Shown: in pieces, positions 9,007-17,599 of the stretch | Numbering within the stretch: the stretch's first letter is position 1 | How the letters are laid out: each line of letters begins with the position of its first letter | Source: Gottschalkia purinilytica | GTDB lineage: Bacteria; Bacillota; Clostridia; Tissierellales; Gottschalkiaceae | Direction: 5' to 3' | DNA length: 64,000 bases | NCBI RefSeq assembly: GCF_001190785.1 | Contig: NZ_LGSS01000012.1 | Location: 1-64,000 of the forward strand | Made by a program: the position numbers and the translations under genes | The notes under the pieces: generated by a model | What the model was told of the DNA's origin: nothing | The model's input: the letters and a program-made list of their open reading frames with translations, nothing else | The model's database searches: none

Positions 9007-9522
9007 ATGGATTTTCTAATTATTTTTTTCGCTAAGATTTTTGAAGTATCATTAACAACTATAAGAACTGTATTCTTGGCAAGAGGGGAAAAACTTATTT
9101 CCTCTGTTATCGGATTTGTAGAAGTGTTAATCTGGCTGAAAATAGTTAGTGTAGTATTAGTAGGTATAAATGAGAGTCCACAAAAAATGTTTGCTTATGC
9201 TTTAGGATTTGCTTTCGGAAACTATGTAGGATTAATAGTTGAAGAAAAGATAGCACTAGGACACTATACTATTCAAGCGATAGTTAATAAAGAAGCTGGA
9301 GATAAACTAGCTAAATTTCTAAGAGAACAAAATATAGCTGTAACAGAAATGACTGGTAAAGGAAAAGATAATGAAAAAAGTATTTTACTAATACATGTAA
9401 GAAGAAGAAATAAACAAAATATAATATCATTAATAGAAGAACATTCTACAAAAGCGTTTATAACCATAATAGACGCAAAGCAAATGTTTGGTGGTTATGG
9501 ATTAACAAGAAAAAGGAGATAA
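9007..9522 (+). CDS. UPF0316 membrane protein (DUF2179 domain)
   Basis: A 171-residue protein with three predicted transmembrane segments in the first 80 residues, including FLIIFFAKIFEVSLTTIRTV and FAYALGFAFGNYVGLIVEEK, followed by a cytoplasmic DUF2179 domain of about 80 residues ending in MFGGYGLTRKRR. This is the layout of the YebE/UPF0316 family, whose function is unknown; the soluble domain resembles the ligand-binding ends of YitT-type proteins. The ATG at 9007 is chosen because AGAAGGTG at 8993-9000 lies six bases before it; a GTG at 8998 is part of that site. The ribosome binding site of the next gene is inside its 3' end. Confidence 0.8.
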   Translation: MDFLIIFFAKIFEVSLTTIRTVFLARGEKLISSVIGFVEVLIWLKIVSVVLVGINESPQKMFAYALGFAFGNYVGLIVEEKIALGHYTIQAIVNKEAGDKLAKFLREQNIAVTEMTGKGKDNEKSILLIHVRRRNKQNIISLIEEHSTKAFITIIDAKQMFGGYGLTRKRR

Positions 9523-9526
9523 GTAT

Positions 9527-10162
9527 ATGAATATAATTGATCTTTCACAAGAACTTGATATCAGTATGCCTACCTATTCAGATGATAGTAAACCAGTTAT
9601 AGAAAAGGTATCTACAATCCAAGAAGACGGATACAATGAAACAAGGCTAAGTATATATTCTCATTTAGGAACACATATAGATTCTCCATTTCATATGCTG
9701 AGTAAAGGATATTCACTAGAAAAGTTTACTATAGACAAATTTGTAGGAAATGCATTTGTATTGGATATATCTAATCTTAACTTAAAGTGCTTAGAAGTTA
9801 AAGAGTTAGAAAAATATGAAAAGAATATATCCAATTGCCAATTTTTAATTATAAAGACAGGATGGAGTAAATACTGGGGAGATGAAAAATACTTTATAGA
9901 TTTTCCAGTGATGACAGAGGAATCTGCAAAATGGTTAGGTAAGTTTAGCTTAAAGGGAATCGGTATAGATGCGATATCAGTTGATCCAGTAGATACTATA
10001 GATTATTTTATACATAAAATATTATTTAATAATAATATGGTTATTATAGAAAACCTTACTAACTTAGAAAAGTTACCAAGTGAATTCATATTTTCTGCTA
10101 CTCCATTTAAATATAAAGAATCAGATGGTTCTCCAGTGAGAGCTATAGGAATTATATTATAA
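9527..10162 (+). CDS. Cyclase-family metal-dependent hydrolase (kynurenine formamidase-like)
   Basis: A 211-residue member of the cyclase/KynB superfamily. The metal-binding motif HLGTHIDSPFH (His46, His50, Asp52, His56) is intact, and the early SMPTYSDDSKPVIE and the late GSPVRAIGI segments match the fold. Known relatives hydrolyse N-formylkynurenine, cyclic amides or isatin; no tryptophan-degradation genes are nearby, so the substrate is open. It starts four bases after the UPF0316 gene with AAGGAGAT inside that gene, indicating one transcript ending at the strong terminator at 10183. Confidence 0.85.
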   Translation: MNIIDLSQELDISMPTYSDDSKPVIEKVSTIQEDGYNETRLSIYSHLGTHIDSPFHMLSKGYSLEKFTIDKFVGNAFVLDISNLNLKCLEVKELEKYEKNISNCQFLIIKTGWSKYWGDEKYFIDFPVMTEESAKWLGKFSLKGIGIDAISVDPVDTIDYFIHKILFNNNMVIIENLTNLEKLPSEFIFSATPFKYKESDGSPVRAIGIIL

Positions 10163-10182
10163 TAAAAGCTTGAAAAATATAT

Positions 10183-10232
10183 TGCCAAAGTTAAAAGATT
10201 TTATACATAATATCTTTTAACTTTGGCATTTT
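10183..10232 (+). terminator. Terminator after the cyclase-family gene
   Basis: A perfect 17-bp stem (10183-10199 with 10212-10228) is followed by TTTTAAAA; the stem would also form in the opposite direction. Confidence 0.85.
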
Positions 10233-10574
10233 AAAATATATGATATAGTGGGAATTACAAAGTTTGTGTTACTGATTTGAGCTTGATTTCTATTATTGAT
10301 CTAGCCAAAGAAAATTTTTATTTAAACTCCTCAGGCTTGTTAATATTTAATAAAAGCTGTTAATAGCTTTGTTAGAAAAAGTCTTCTAAATTTAAATTAA
10401 TTTGATTTTCTTTAGTAAAATTATTATAGTTTCTGTTATTATTTTCTCTAGAGTGTTGATATTTTACTAAGGTATTTTTTCATAGTATTATTTTATCTAT
10501 ATTATTTGGATTTATATTTAGTGTTTGTGTTATCTTTTTATTTTAAAGGAACAATTATTTTACTTTAACACAAT
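10233..10574. other. Non-coding stretch, nothing recognised
   Basis: About 340 bases, very T-rich on the plus strand, between the cyclase terminator and the stop codon of the DUF5667 gene. I see no gene, no convincing hairpin terminator for the minus-strand gene and no repeat. Confidence 0.5.
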
Positions 10575-11708
10575 TTATTTTTTATGTTTTTCTTCTTTAT
10601 TGTTATTGTATTTATTTTGTCCTTCTACTTTCTCTTTTTTTACTTTATTTTCTTTTGTTTCTTGTACTTTTGTTTCCTTTACTTTGTTTTCTTTTGTTTT
10701 ATCTTCTTTTGGATTTGTTTCGTTTGCTTTTTTTACTTTATCTTCTTTTATTTTGGTTTCGTTTACTTTCTTTACTTTATCTTCTTTATTAGTTTCTTTT
10801 TTATTTATTTGATTTGAACTTTTAACTTTTATATTATTACTTTCTACTACTTTTTTACTACTATTGCTTATATTATTAGTATCTATCGGTGTTGTATTTT
10901 CTTCTTCAGAACTATTTGTAGAATTATCGACTGCTGGTTCTTCTTCTACTATTTCTTCTTTATTTTCTTCATCTTTTTGCCCTAATTTTTTGAATTTTTT
11001 AACTACACTTTGTTTTTCTTCAAATGAAGCTCTAAACTCTTCTTTAGCTTTGTCATATTCTTCTTGCCTTGATTTTAAAGCCTGCTCTATAACCTTAATT
11101 AACTCTTCATTTCCTGATTCTTCAGCTTTTTTCATAGCATTTTGTGCCATTCTTAAAGCTTTTTTAGCAGCATTAAATTTGTGTCTTTTTTCAACCATAT
11201 TAGCTACTGCTTCTTTTTTTGCTTTTTGCATTTCTATTACTTTACTTATTGTTTCTTTTGCATTTCCTTCAAGATAATTTTTAATTTTATTTAATACTTC
11301 TATGGATTTTTCCTGATGTGATAATATATATATATTTAGTTTTTCTAAGTTTTCTTTAATTTCTTTCTCATCTAAATTTGAATTAATATTTGTTAATTCT
11401 TTTATAGCATTATCCAATTTTTCATTATATTGATTTACTGTTTCTTCAACAAGCTCTTGCTTACCTTTTTCCGCCATAACTTGACTTTCTCCAAGTCTTT
11501 CTTCTGCTACTTCAGATATAATATTAACTTTTTCTTCCCCTGCTGAGGCCATTTGAACTTTTAGGTTATCTAGTTTAGTATCCATAGTGTAAAGAATACT
11601 ATCTGGTGTAACTCCAGCCTTATCTTTTAATGTTGTAACTTCTTCTGCATTTACATTTAAACTTGTTGCTACGAGTAAAGTAGCGATAATTGCTGATGTT
11701 ATTTTCAC
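10575..11708 (-). CDS. Secreted DUF5667-domain protein with Lys/Glu-rich tail
   Basis: A 377-residue exported protein. The signal peptide runs to about residue 21 (LLVATSLNVNA, then EEVTT). Residues 29-90 match DUF5667: AGVTPDSILYTMDTKLDNLK and EERLGESQVMAEKGKQELV, a helical hairpin found in proteins next to SigI/RsgI-type or other anti-sigma loci. Long helices follow to about 245, then a low-complexity tail of Ser/Asn and degenerate KEDKVKK/KETK repeats to the C-terminus. It starts with GTG eight bases after GGAGG. It diverges from sigI, and its promoter mirrors that of sigI, so it is probably a SigI-regulon member acting at the envelope. The basic, repetitive tail might bind cell-wall polymer; that is inference. 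Confidence 0.75.
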   Translation of the reverse strand: MKITSAIIATLLVATSLNVNAEEVTTLKDKAGVTPDSILYTMDTKLDNLKVQMASAGEEKVNIISEVAEERLGESQVMAEKGKQELVEETVNQYNEKLDNAIKELTNINSNLDEKEIKENLEKLNIYILSHQEKSIEVLNKIKNYLEGNAKETISKVIEMQKAKKEAVANMVEKRHKFNAAKKALRMAQNAMKKAEESGNEELIKVIEQALKSRQEEYDKAKEEFRASFEEKQSVVKKFKKLGQKDEENKEEIVEEEPAVDNSTNSSEEENTTPIDTNNISNSSKKVVESNNIKVKSSNQINKKETNKEDKVKKVNETKIKEDKVKKANETNPKEDKTKENKVKETKVQETKENKVKKEKVEGQNKYNNNKEEKHKK

Positions 11709-11752
11709 ATTTGATTCCTCCTTAAGTTTAGTTTTTACTCTTATATATTAAC

Positions 11753-11783
11753 TACGTGTTGAGCTTTTTATTTTTAAGGGGTA
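11753..11783 (-). promoter_or_regulatory. SigI-type promoter for the DUF5667 gene
   Basis: On the minus strand the sequence reads ACCCC (from 11782), TTAAAAA, then CGTA at 11756-11753, 30 bases from end to end. It mirrors the sigI promoter: ACCCC, an A-tract, and CGTA. Confidence 0.6.
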
Positions 11784-11818
11784 TGAAATAATTTATTTTT
11801 AAAAAAACTTTATTTGAT

Positions 11819-11847
11819 ACCCCCTAAAAAATATGTTAGATTACGTA
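11819..11847 (+). promoter_or_regulatory. SigI-type autoregulatory promoter for sigI-rsgI
   Basis: ACCCCC (11819-11824) is followed by TAAAAAA and, 19 bases on, by CGTA (11844-11847). SigI promoters described in Bacillus and clostridia have a C-rich -35 with an adjoining A-tract and a CG-containing -10. The same elements appear in mirror image for the divergent gene. Confidence 0.6.
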
Positions 11848-11898
11848 TATCATAATAAGTGTAGATATATATAGAAAGGTGGTTAGATTAGACTTAAT

Positions 11899-12585
11899 AT
11901 GATAGATGACAATAATAGAGACGAATTTATAGAAGAAAATAAACAATTTATATATAGTGCAGCAAGTTCAGTTTGTAAAAAAAAGCTTTCATGGGAAAAT
12001 GACGATGAATTGAGTATAGCTATGATAGCATTTAATTCTGCTTGCGATAAATATAATAAAAATAAAGGTAATTTTTTAAGTTTTGCAAAAGTTTTAATAA
12101 GAAACTCATTAATCGACTTTTTTAGAAAGTCTAAAAGTTACGTTTCTCTTAATTTCTCGTTTAATAAATCTGATAATGATGAAAAGATTAATAATATTCA
12201 AGATAAAATTTCTATATCAGAATATGATAAGCAGATAGAAAATAGTAAGAGGGCATCTGAAATAAGTCAACTTTCCAAAGAACTTCTACAGTATAATTTA
12301 AATTTTTCAGATCTTATAAAATCATCACCTAGCCATAAGAATACCAGAAATGCACTTTTGAATATTGCATTTATCTGTATACAAGAAGTACATATAATTG
12401 AATATATAAAAACTAAGAAAATGCTTCCTATAAAAGAGCTGATGTTAATCACAGGAAATAATAGAAAGTATTTTGAAAAGTGGAGAAGATATTTAATTGT
12501 TCTTATAGTTATTTTATCAAGTGAAGAATATCCATATATTAAATCTTATCTTAAAATAAAAGTTGGTGAAAAAAATGAAAACTAA
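11899..12585 (+). CDS. sigI: RNA polymerase sigma factor SigI
   Basis: A 228-residue sigma-70-family factor of the SigI class. The N-terminal half is region 2-like: EFIEENKQFIYSAASSVCKK, DDELSIAMIAFNSACDKYN and GNFLSFAKVLIRNSLIDFFR are the diagnostic helices. The C-terminal half carries the SigI-type helix-turn-helix (KELMLITGNNRKYFEKWRRY). SigI factors control heat, envelope or extracellular polysaccharide responses and are held by a membrane RsgI. The ATG is preceded by AAAGGTGG at an unusually long 16 bases; an ATT four bases after that site is the only in-frame alternative. The rsgI gene overlaps its end by 11 bases. Confidence 0.9.
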   Translation: MIDDNNRDEFIEENKQFIYSAASSVCKKKLSWENDDELSIAMIAFNSACDKYNKNKGNFLSFAKVLIRNSLIDFFRKSKSYVSLNFSFNKSDNDEKINNIQDKISISEYDKQIENSKRASEISQLSKELLQYNLNFSDLIKSSPSHKNTRNALLNIAFICIQEVHIIEYIKTKKMLPIKELMLITGNNRKYFEKWRRYLIVLIVILSSEEYPYIKSYLKIKVGEKNEN

Positions 12586-13480
12586 AAAAGGAATAGTTAT
12601 GGAAAGTAATAAAAATTACATAGTTGTATTAACAGATGATGGTCAATTTGTGAAACTTAGAGCAAAAAATAACCCTCCAAAAGTTGGTGAAATTTACATT
12701 GGTAAAGAAGTAACATCTATACGTAAGTTTGTATCAGTAGCTTCTATTCTTTTCTGTTTACTATTTGGAACAGGTGTTTATGCATATAACACTCCCACAT
12801 CATCAATTATTATTGGTAATAGTTCGGATATAAAGATAGAAGTTAATATGTTCAATAGAATAATTAAGACAACACCTTTAAATGACAAAGGGAATGAAAT
12901 ACTTAAGTCTGTTAATGTAAAACATAAGCCTATTGACAAAGGTATTAAAATTATAGACAGCAAAAATGAAAAAAATAGTACACAGAATAAAAATAATCCT
13001 ATAAAAAAAGAAAGTAATGAAATTAATAAAGGCAGTAATAAGATCAATAATAAAGATAAAGAAATTGATTATAAAGAAGTCGATAATAAAGATAAGGAAA
13101 TTGATTATAAAGAAGTCGATAATAAAGATAAGGAAATTGATTATAAAGGAGCCAATGATAAAGATAAGACAATTTATAAAAAGAATCAAAATAGTATGGT
13201 AAATCAAAGTAATAAAAATAAGGGAAATATAAAATCTAAAGATAGAAAAAATCCTAATGTTAACAGCTCTTTTTCGAATAATAATGTTAAGCAGTTAGAA
13301 AAGAAGTATGAAAAAAGTAAAAGCAATAAGGAAGAACAAAAAACTTTAAAGAAACAGTATAAGCAAAAGAAACATGAAAAAAAGTTAGAAAATAATCAGA
13401 GACATAATGAAGTAAATCCCAAAAGTCAATTTATAAATCATAAAGGTGTTAAAGTTAAGAAGGGTAAGTGGAACTATTAA
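12575..13480 (+). CDS. rsgI: RsgI-type membrane anti-sigma factor
   Basis: A 301-residue anti-SigI protein. Residues 1-50 form the cytoplasmic RsgI N-terminal domain (KKGIVMESNKNYIVVLTDDG, FVKLRAKNNPPKVGEI), 52-72 a single membrane helix, and about 70-135 the conserved extracytoplasmic domain (AYNTPTSSIII, IKIEVNMFNRII, GNEILKSV). The rest is a highly charged Lys/Asn/Glu tail with three 12-residue repeats and no carbohydrate-binding module. At the place where relatives have Asn-Pro for self-cleavage this protein has Ser-Ser (about 83-84). I choose ATG 12575, preceded by GGTGA, over the earlier TTG and GTG. It overlaps sigI by 11 bases, so the two are translationally coupled. Confidence 0.88.
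   Translation: MKTKKGIVMESNKNYIVVLTDDGQFVKLRAKNNPPKVGEIYIGKEVTSIRKFVSVASILFCLLFGTGVYAYNTPTSSIIIGNSSDIKIEVNMFNRIIKTTPLNDKGNEILKSVNVKHKPIDKGIKIIDSKNEKNSTQNKNNPIKKESNEINKGSNKINNKDKEIDYKEVDNKDKEIDYKEVDNKDKEIDYKGANDKDKTIYKKNQNSMVNQSNKNKGNIKSKDRKNPNVNSSFSNNNVKQLEKKYEKSKSNKEEQKTLKKQYKQKKHEKKLENNQRHNEVNPKSQFINHKGVKVKKGKWNY
13049..13156 (+). repeat. Three 36-bp in-frame tandem repeats in rsgI
   Basis: Units at 13049-13084, 13085-13120 and 13121-13156 encode NKDKEIDYKEVD; the first two differ at one base and the third diverges at its end. The size is a multiple of three, so unit number can change without breaking the gene. Confidence 0.9.
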
Positions 13481-13552
13481 TTATAGTTTGTATAATGTTA
13501 GTCCAGTTTTATAGTTAGAAATATAATAGAAATATATCAAAGAGAGTGTAAA

Positions 13553-13623
13553 ATAGTCTATGTAAACTTTAGAAAATGATATAATAAATTATCAGAATGA
13601 AGGTATCATAGACTATGTTTTTT
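13553..13623 (+). terminator. Possible terminator of sigI-rsgI with a long loop
   Basis: ATAGTCTATG (13553-13562) is an exact inverse of CATAGACTAT (13607-13616) and is followed by GTTTTTTC. The 44-base loop is long for an ordinary terminator, so another structured RNA is possible. Confidence 0.35.
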
Positions 13624-13944
13624 CTAGAGATAAACTTTCAATATAATATACTTAATCTAAATTTAACAATAATTAGTTACATTAAATATGTTTATTTTAT
13701 AACTATTTAACAATACAATATGTTGTCTTAATTAAGTATTAATAATATTAAAAATACCATAGTAATAATTTTTCAAAAAGTATTAGTACTTCAAAACTAG
13801 TAATTTTGATATAAAAAATTAACTAACAGAACGATTTAATATAAATAATTTTCATATCAAATCTTATAGTAATTTTACCAAAGTGGTTAATACTAATAGT
13901 AGATTATTAGTAACATATATATAACTAACGTATATATTTATAAT

Positions 13945-13974
13945 TTGAGAAAAAATCCATCTTTGTGTTATAAT
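13945..13974 (+). promoter_or_regulatory. SigA-type promoter for the F420-ligase-like gene
   Basis: TTGAGA (13945-13950) and a perfect TATAAT (13969-13974) are separated by 18 bases, about 55 bases before the start codon. Confidence 0.6.
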
Positions 13975-14030
13975 TATACGTGATAAAAAACAGAGAAGTA
14001 GCATATTAGCATACAAAGGAGAGAACGAAT

Positions 14031-15218
14031 ATGGCGAGAACAGTAGGAACTACTGCTAGAGGAATAAGAACACCTATTATAAAAGAAGGAGATGATCTAG
14101 CAAACATTGTTGTTAATTCTATAATGGAGTCTATGAAAGATGAGGGTTATACTCTTAGAGATAGAGACGTTATAGGTATAACAGAATCATTGGTTGCAAG
14201 ATCACAAGGAAACTATGTATCAATAGAGGACATAGCTTCTGACATTAGCAAAAAGTTTGAAGGTGATATTGCAGTTATGTTTCCTATACTAAGTAGAAAT
14301 AGATTCTCATCAATTCTTCAAGGAATAGCTTTAAGTGGTAAAAAAATTCATCTATTTTTAAATTATCCATCTGATGAAGTTGGAAATCATCTAATGGATA
14401 TAGATAAAATGGATGAACTTGGAGTTAATCCATACACAGACTTTCTTACTGAAGAAAAATATAGAGAGCTTTTCGGAAAAAATGTAGAACATCCATTTAC
14501 AGGAATTGACTATGTTAAAATGTATAGGGATATTGTAAATAATGAAAATATAGAAATATATCTTACAAATGATCCTAGAGAAGCACTAAGATATACTAAA
14601 GAAATACTAGTAGCTAATATCCATGAGAGACATAGAACTAAGAGGATATTAAAAAAAGCTGGAGCGGAAAGAGTTTATGGATTAGATGAAATATTAAATG
14701 AATCTATAAACGGCAGTGGATTTAATCCTGAATATGGATTACTTGGTTCAAATAAAGCTACTGATAATACAGTAAAATTATTTCCTAGAGATTGTAGCGA
14801 AATAGTAAATAATATTCAAAAAATAATAAAAGAAAAGACAGGAAAGAATGTAGAAGTAATGGTATATGGAGATGGTGCTTTTAAAGATCCGGTAGGTAAG
14901 ATATGGGAGCTTGCAGATCCAATAGTATCACCAGGATATACAGAAGGACTTAAAGGAACTCCAAACGAAATAAAGTTAAAATATATAGCTGATAATGAAC
15001 TTAAAGATATGAAAAATAATGAGATGGTCGATGAAATAAAGAAAAAGATAAAAGAAAAAGAAGAAAATATTAGTGGAGAAGCTCAATCATTAGGAACTAC
15101 TCCAAGACAAATAACAGACCTTTTAGGAAGTTTATGTGATCTAATTAGTGGTAGTGGTGACAAGGGAACTCCAGTAGTACTTATACAAGGGTACTTTGAT
15201 AACTACGCTACAGAATAA
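14031..15218 (+). CDS. CofE-like F420-0:glutamate ligase family protein
   Basis: A 395-residue protein of the family of coenzyme F420-0:L-glutamate ligase, which adds glutamate to F420 with GTP. Family landmarks are the start [41 protein letters not shown], and the metal/GTP region [22 protein letters not shown]-terminal helical extension ends in [17 protein letters not shown]. Clostridia of this type are not known to make F420, and no cof genes accompany it; it stands alone between its own promoter and terminator. It probably ligates an amino acid to some other acceptor. The family is clear, the reaction is not. Confidence 0.75.
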   Translation: MARTVGTTARGIRTPIIKEGDDLANIVVNSIMESMKDEGYTLRDRDVIGITESLVARSQGNYVSIEDIASDISKKFEGDIAVMFPILSRNRFSSILQGIALSGKKIHLFLNYPSDEVGNHLMDIDKMDELGVNPYTDFLTEEKYRELFGKNVEHPFTGIDYVKMYRDIVNNENIEIYLTNDPREALRYTKEILVANIHERHRTKRILKKAGAERVYGLDEILNESINGSGFNPEYGLLGSNKATDNTVKLFPRDCSEIVNNIQKIIKEKTGKNVEVMVYGDGAFKDPVGKIWELADPIVSPGYTEGLKGTPNEIKLKYIADNELKDMKNNEMVDEIKKKIKEKEENISGEAQSLGTTPRQITDLLGSLCDLISGSGDKGTPVVLIQGYFDNYATE

Positions 15219-15261
15219 CTTTCTAAAAGATATAACATTATAGAATTGTAACTAAAAATAG

Positions 15262-15298
15262 GGGAATTATCCATAATTAGGATAGTTCCTTTATTTTT
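15262..15298 (+). terminator. Terminator after the F420-ligase-like gene
   Basis: The stem GGAATTATCC/GGATAGTTCC with the loop ATAATTA is followed by TTTATTTTT. Flanking bases 15244-15260 also pair with 15292-15308. Confidence 0.75.
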
Positions 15299-15439
15299 AG
15301 TTACAATTAATAAAAAATTAAGTTACATTTTTATAGATTTCATAAATTTGGTTGAAACATTTATATTAAATGTGATATATAAGAAGTGGTATTGCAATAT
15401 CTAACATATGAAATATGAGATTGAATAGAGGGAATGAGT

Positions 15440-16132
15440 ATGAAACAAAAAAAAATCTTGGTTATAGAAGATGAAAAACCTATAGCAGATTTAATATCAT
15501 ATGGATTAAAAAAAGAAGGATTTATTGTAAAAACTGCTAATAATGGTGCTGATGGTTTAACACTTGTTGATAAGTTTACTCCAGATTTAATGTTGTTGGA
15601 TTTAATGTTACCAGATATTAGTGGATTTGATATATGTAAAAATGTCGTAGAAGTATATAATATTCCTATCATAATGTTAACAGCAAAATTTGATATAAAT
15701 GATAGAGTACAAGGACTTGAATATGGAGCTGATGATTATATAACAAAACCATTTGACTTAAGAGAGGTTGTAGCGAGAATAAAAACAATACTAAGAAGAA
15801 TAAATCAATTTGAGGTAGATAAGAATAAGTTTAAGCAAGATGTGATAGAGTTCAAAGGAATCGAAATATATAAAGATGAACATATGGTAAAAAAAGATGG
15901 TAAGATAGTAGGACTTACACCGAAAGAGTATGAATTATTAGTAGCTTTATACAATAGTGATGGGAGAGTACTTGCACGCTCACAGCTTTTAGACGTTGTA
16001 TGGGGATACGATTATGTCGGAGATACTAGAACAGTTGATATGCACATTCAAAGACTTAGAAAAAAGCTAGGATCAAATGATATTATAAAAACTGTATTTG
16101 GTGTTGGATACAAGATAAATAAGTGGAGTTAA
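15440..16132 (+). CDS. OmpR/PhoB-family response regulator
   Basis: A 230-residue regulator with a receiver domain (about 4-118) and a winged-helix DNA-binding domain (about 135-228). The acidic pair is in VIEDEKP, the phospho-acceptor is Asp54 in MLLDLMLPD, and the switch Lys is in DDYITKPFD. The output domain shows LTPKEYELLVALYNSDGRVL and TVDMHIQRLRKKLG. The ATG at 15440 is chosen because AGAGGGA ends six bases before it; the ATG at 15434 touches that site. The histidine kinase gene follows after three bases, so they form a two-component pair. Target genes are not evident. Confidence 0.9.
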   Translation: MKQKKILVIEDEKPIADLISYGLKKEGFIVKTANNGADGLTLVDKFTPDLMLLDLMLPDISGFDICKNVVEVYNIPIIMLTAKFDINDRVQGLEYGADDYITKPFDLREVVARIKTILRRINQFEVDKNKFKQDVIEFKGIEIYKDEHMVKKDGKIVGLTPKEYELLVALYNSDGRVLARSQLLDVVWGYDYVGDTRTVDMHIQRLRKKLGSNDIIKTVFGVGYKINKWS

Positions 16133-16135
16133 AAT

Positions 16136-17596
16136 ATGATTAAGTCTATAAAAACAATAAAATTTAGACTTCCTTTTAGTTTGTTTATTATATTTTTTAT
16201 ATCTTTTGTTTTACTTAACTATTTAGTTAATAATATGCTAGAAAAAAATAATGAAAAAATAATTACAAATCAATTGATTAGTCTAAAAAAGACTTCTAAT
16301 GTATATGTAAGACAGTTGTTCATGATAAATCATTTGAATAATGATGAAAAGTGTTTTAAAAAAATTGTAAAAGATATGATAGAAGAATTAAATTCTGTTA
16401 CTGAAAGTGATATAAGTGGATATGATACAAAGGGTAAATACATGTATTCTTCAAATAAAGAGAAATTTATGAAAGTCAAAGGAAAAGATTTAGAAAATGC
16501 TGTTCATGGTAAGACCTCTTATACTATAAAGTATGATAATAAAAATACAGAAGCATATTTTTCTTATCCGGTTGTAGTTTCAGGTAGGAAAGTAGGAATT
16601 TTAAGATTTATTAAAGACTATTCATCATTATATCAACAGAATCAATTTGTAAGTAAGATTGTTTTCTATATTACCATATTTGTTTTTATTATGGCATTTA
16701 TACTTTCTTATTTGTTGTCAAGAAATATATCTAATCCTATTCTTAAACTAGCTAAGGCTTCTAATGAGGTAGCAAAAGGAAATTTAAAAATAGATATTTA
16801 TAGTAATAGAAGAGATGAGTTAGGAGACTTGATAAGAAATTTTTATAAGATGGTTAGAAAAATTGAAGAACAATTAAAAATTATAGAAAAAGAGAGAGAT
16901 AGTCTTGTTCAAATTAATAAATATAGGGAACATTTTCTTGATAATGTTACACATGAATTAAAGACACCTCTTACAACTATAATAGGTTACTCTGAAATGA
17001 TTAAGGAAAATGAATTTACAGATATAGACTTTTTTAGATCTGGAATGAATCATATAACAGATGAAAGTAGAAGGCTTCATAATATGGTACTTGAACTTTT
17101 AGAACTATCAAAAAACTCTACTACAGTTTCAAATGAATTTACAAGAATCAATATAGGGAAATTATTAAAAAATACATGTAGTGATATGCAATTTAAGGCT
17201 AAAAGATATAACAACACAATATATTGTGATATCCACGATAATATCTATATTAATGGTGACGAATCAAAGCTTAAACAGGTATTCATAAATATTATTGATA
17301 ATGCTATAAAATATGGATATTATGGCTCACTTATAAAGGTTGAAACTTATGTTGATAATAACTTTATAGAGATAAAAGTTAAAAATAAAGGAGAAGGTAT
17401 AAAAAAAGAGAATTTAAATAATATTTTCGACCCTTTTTATGGATCAAGTAAGAATGGATCAACAGAAATAGGAAGTTGTGGCTTAGGACTTTCGATATCT
17501 AAAGCTATCATTGATAATCATAACGGAATAATACAAATTGAAAGTGAAGAAAAAAAAGAAACTATAGTTACTATAAAATTGGCATTAACTTCATAG
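16136..17596 (+). CDS. Membrane sensor histidine kinase
   Basis: A 486-residue kinase with a membrane helix at about 12-32, an extracellular region of about 140 residues with a PAS/Cache-like character (SYTIKYDNKNTEAYFSYPVV), a second membrane helix at about 174-194, a HAMP linker, a HisKA domain with phospho-His273 in NVTHELKTPLTTI, and a HATPase domain (INIIDNAIKYG, GEGIKKENLNNIFDPF, GLGLSISKAI). It follows the response regulator by three bases, with the ribosome binding site inside that gene. The signal is unknown. Confidence 0.9.
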   Translation: MIKSIKTIKFRLPFSLFIIFFISFVLLNYLVNNMLEKNNEKIITNQLISLKKTSNVYVRQLFMINHLNNDEKCFKKIVKDMIEELNSVTESDISGYDTKGKYMYSSNKEKFMKVKGKDLENAVHGKTSYTIKYDNKNTEAYFSYPVVVSGRKVGILRFIKDYSSLYQQNQFVSKIVFYITIFVFIMAFILSYLLSRNISNPILKLAKASNEVAKGNLKIDIYSNRRDELGDLIRNFYKMVRKIEEQLKIIEKERDSLVQINKYREHFLDNVTHELKTPLTTIIGYSEMIKENEFTDIDFFRSGMNHITDESRRLHNMVLELLELSKNSTTVSNEFTRINIGKLLKNTCSDMQFKAKRYNNTIYCDIHDNIYINGDESKLKQVFINIIDNAIKYGYYGSLIKVETYVDNNFIEIKVKNKGEGIKKENLNNIFDPFYGSSKNGSTEIGSCGLGLSISKAIIDNHNGIIQIESEEKKETIVTIKLALTS

Positions 17597-17599
17597 TAC

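Larger units (their letters stand above)
13481..14030. other. Non-coding stretch between rsgI and the F420-ligase-like gene
   Basis: About 550 bases. It holds a terminator-like inverted repeat (13553-13623) and a promoter (13945-13974). I see no gene in the remaining AT-rich sequence. Confidence 0.5.

Noticed and set aside
10525-10817. Overlapping plus-strand ORFs rich in Phe, Leu and Ser opposite the DUF5667 gene
   Set aside because: They mirror the Lys/Glu-rich C-terminal repeats on the minus strand, have no ribosome binding site and extend past the minus-strand stop only into AT-rich sequence.
13049-13156. Three 36-bp repeats resembling a small CRISPR array
   Set aside because: There are no spacers; the repeats are adjacent, in frame and encode NKDKEIDYKEVD within rsgI. 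No cas gene is near.
13017-13202. KSIIKI/IRKLII repeat ORF inside rsgI
   Set aside because: It is the second reading frame of the in-frame repeat of rsgI; no start context.
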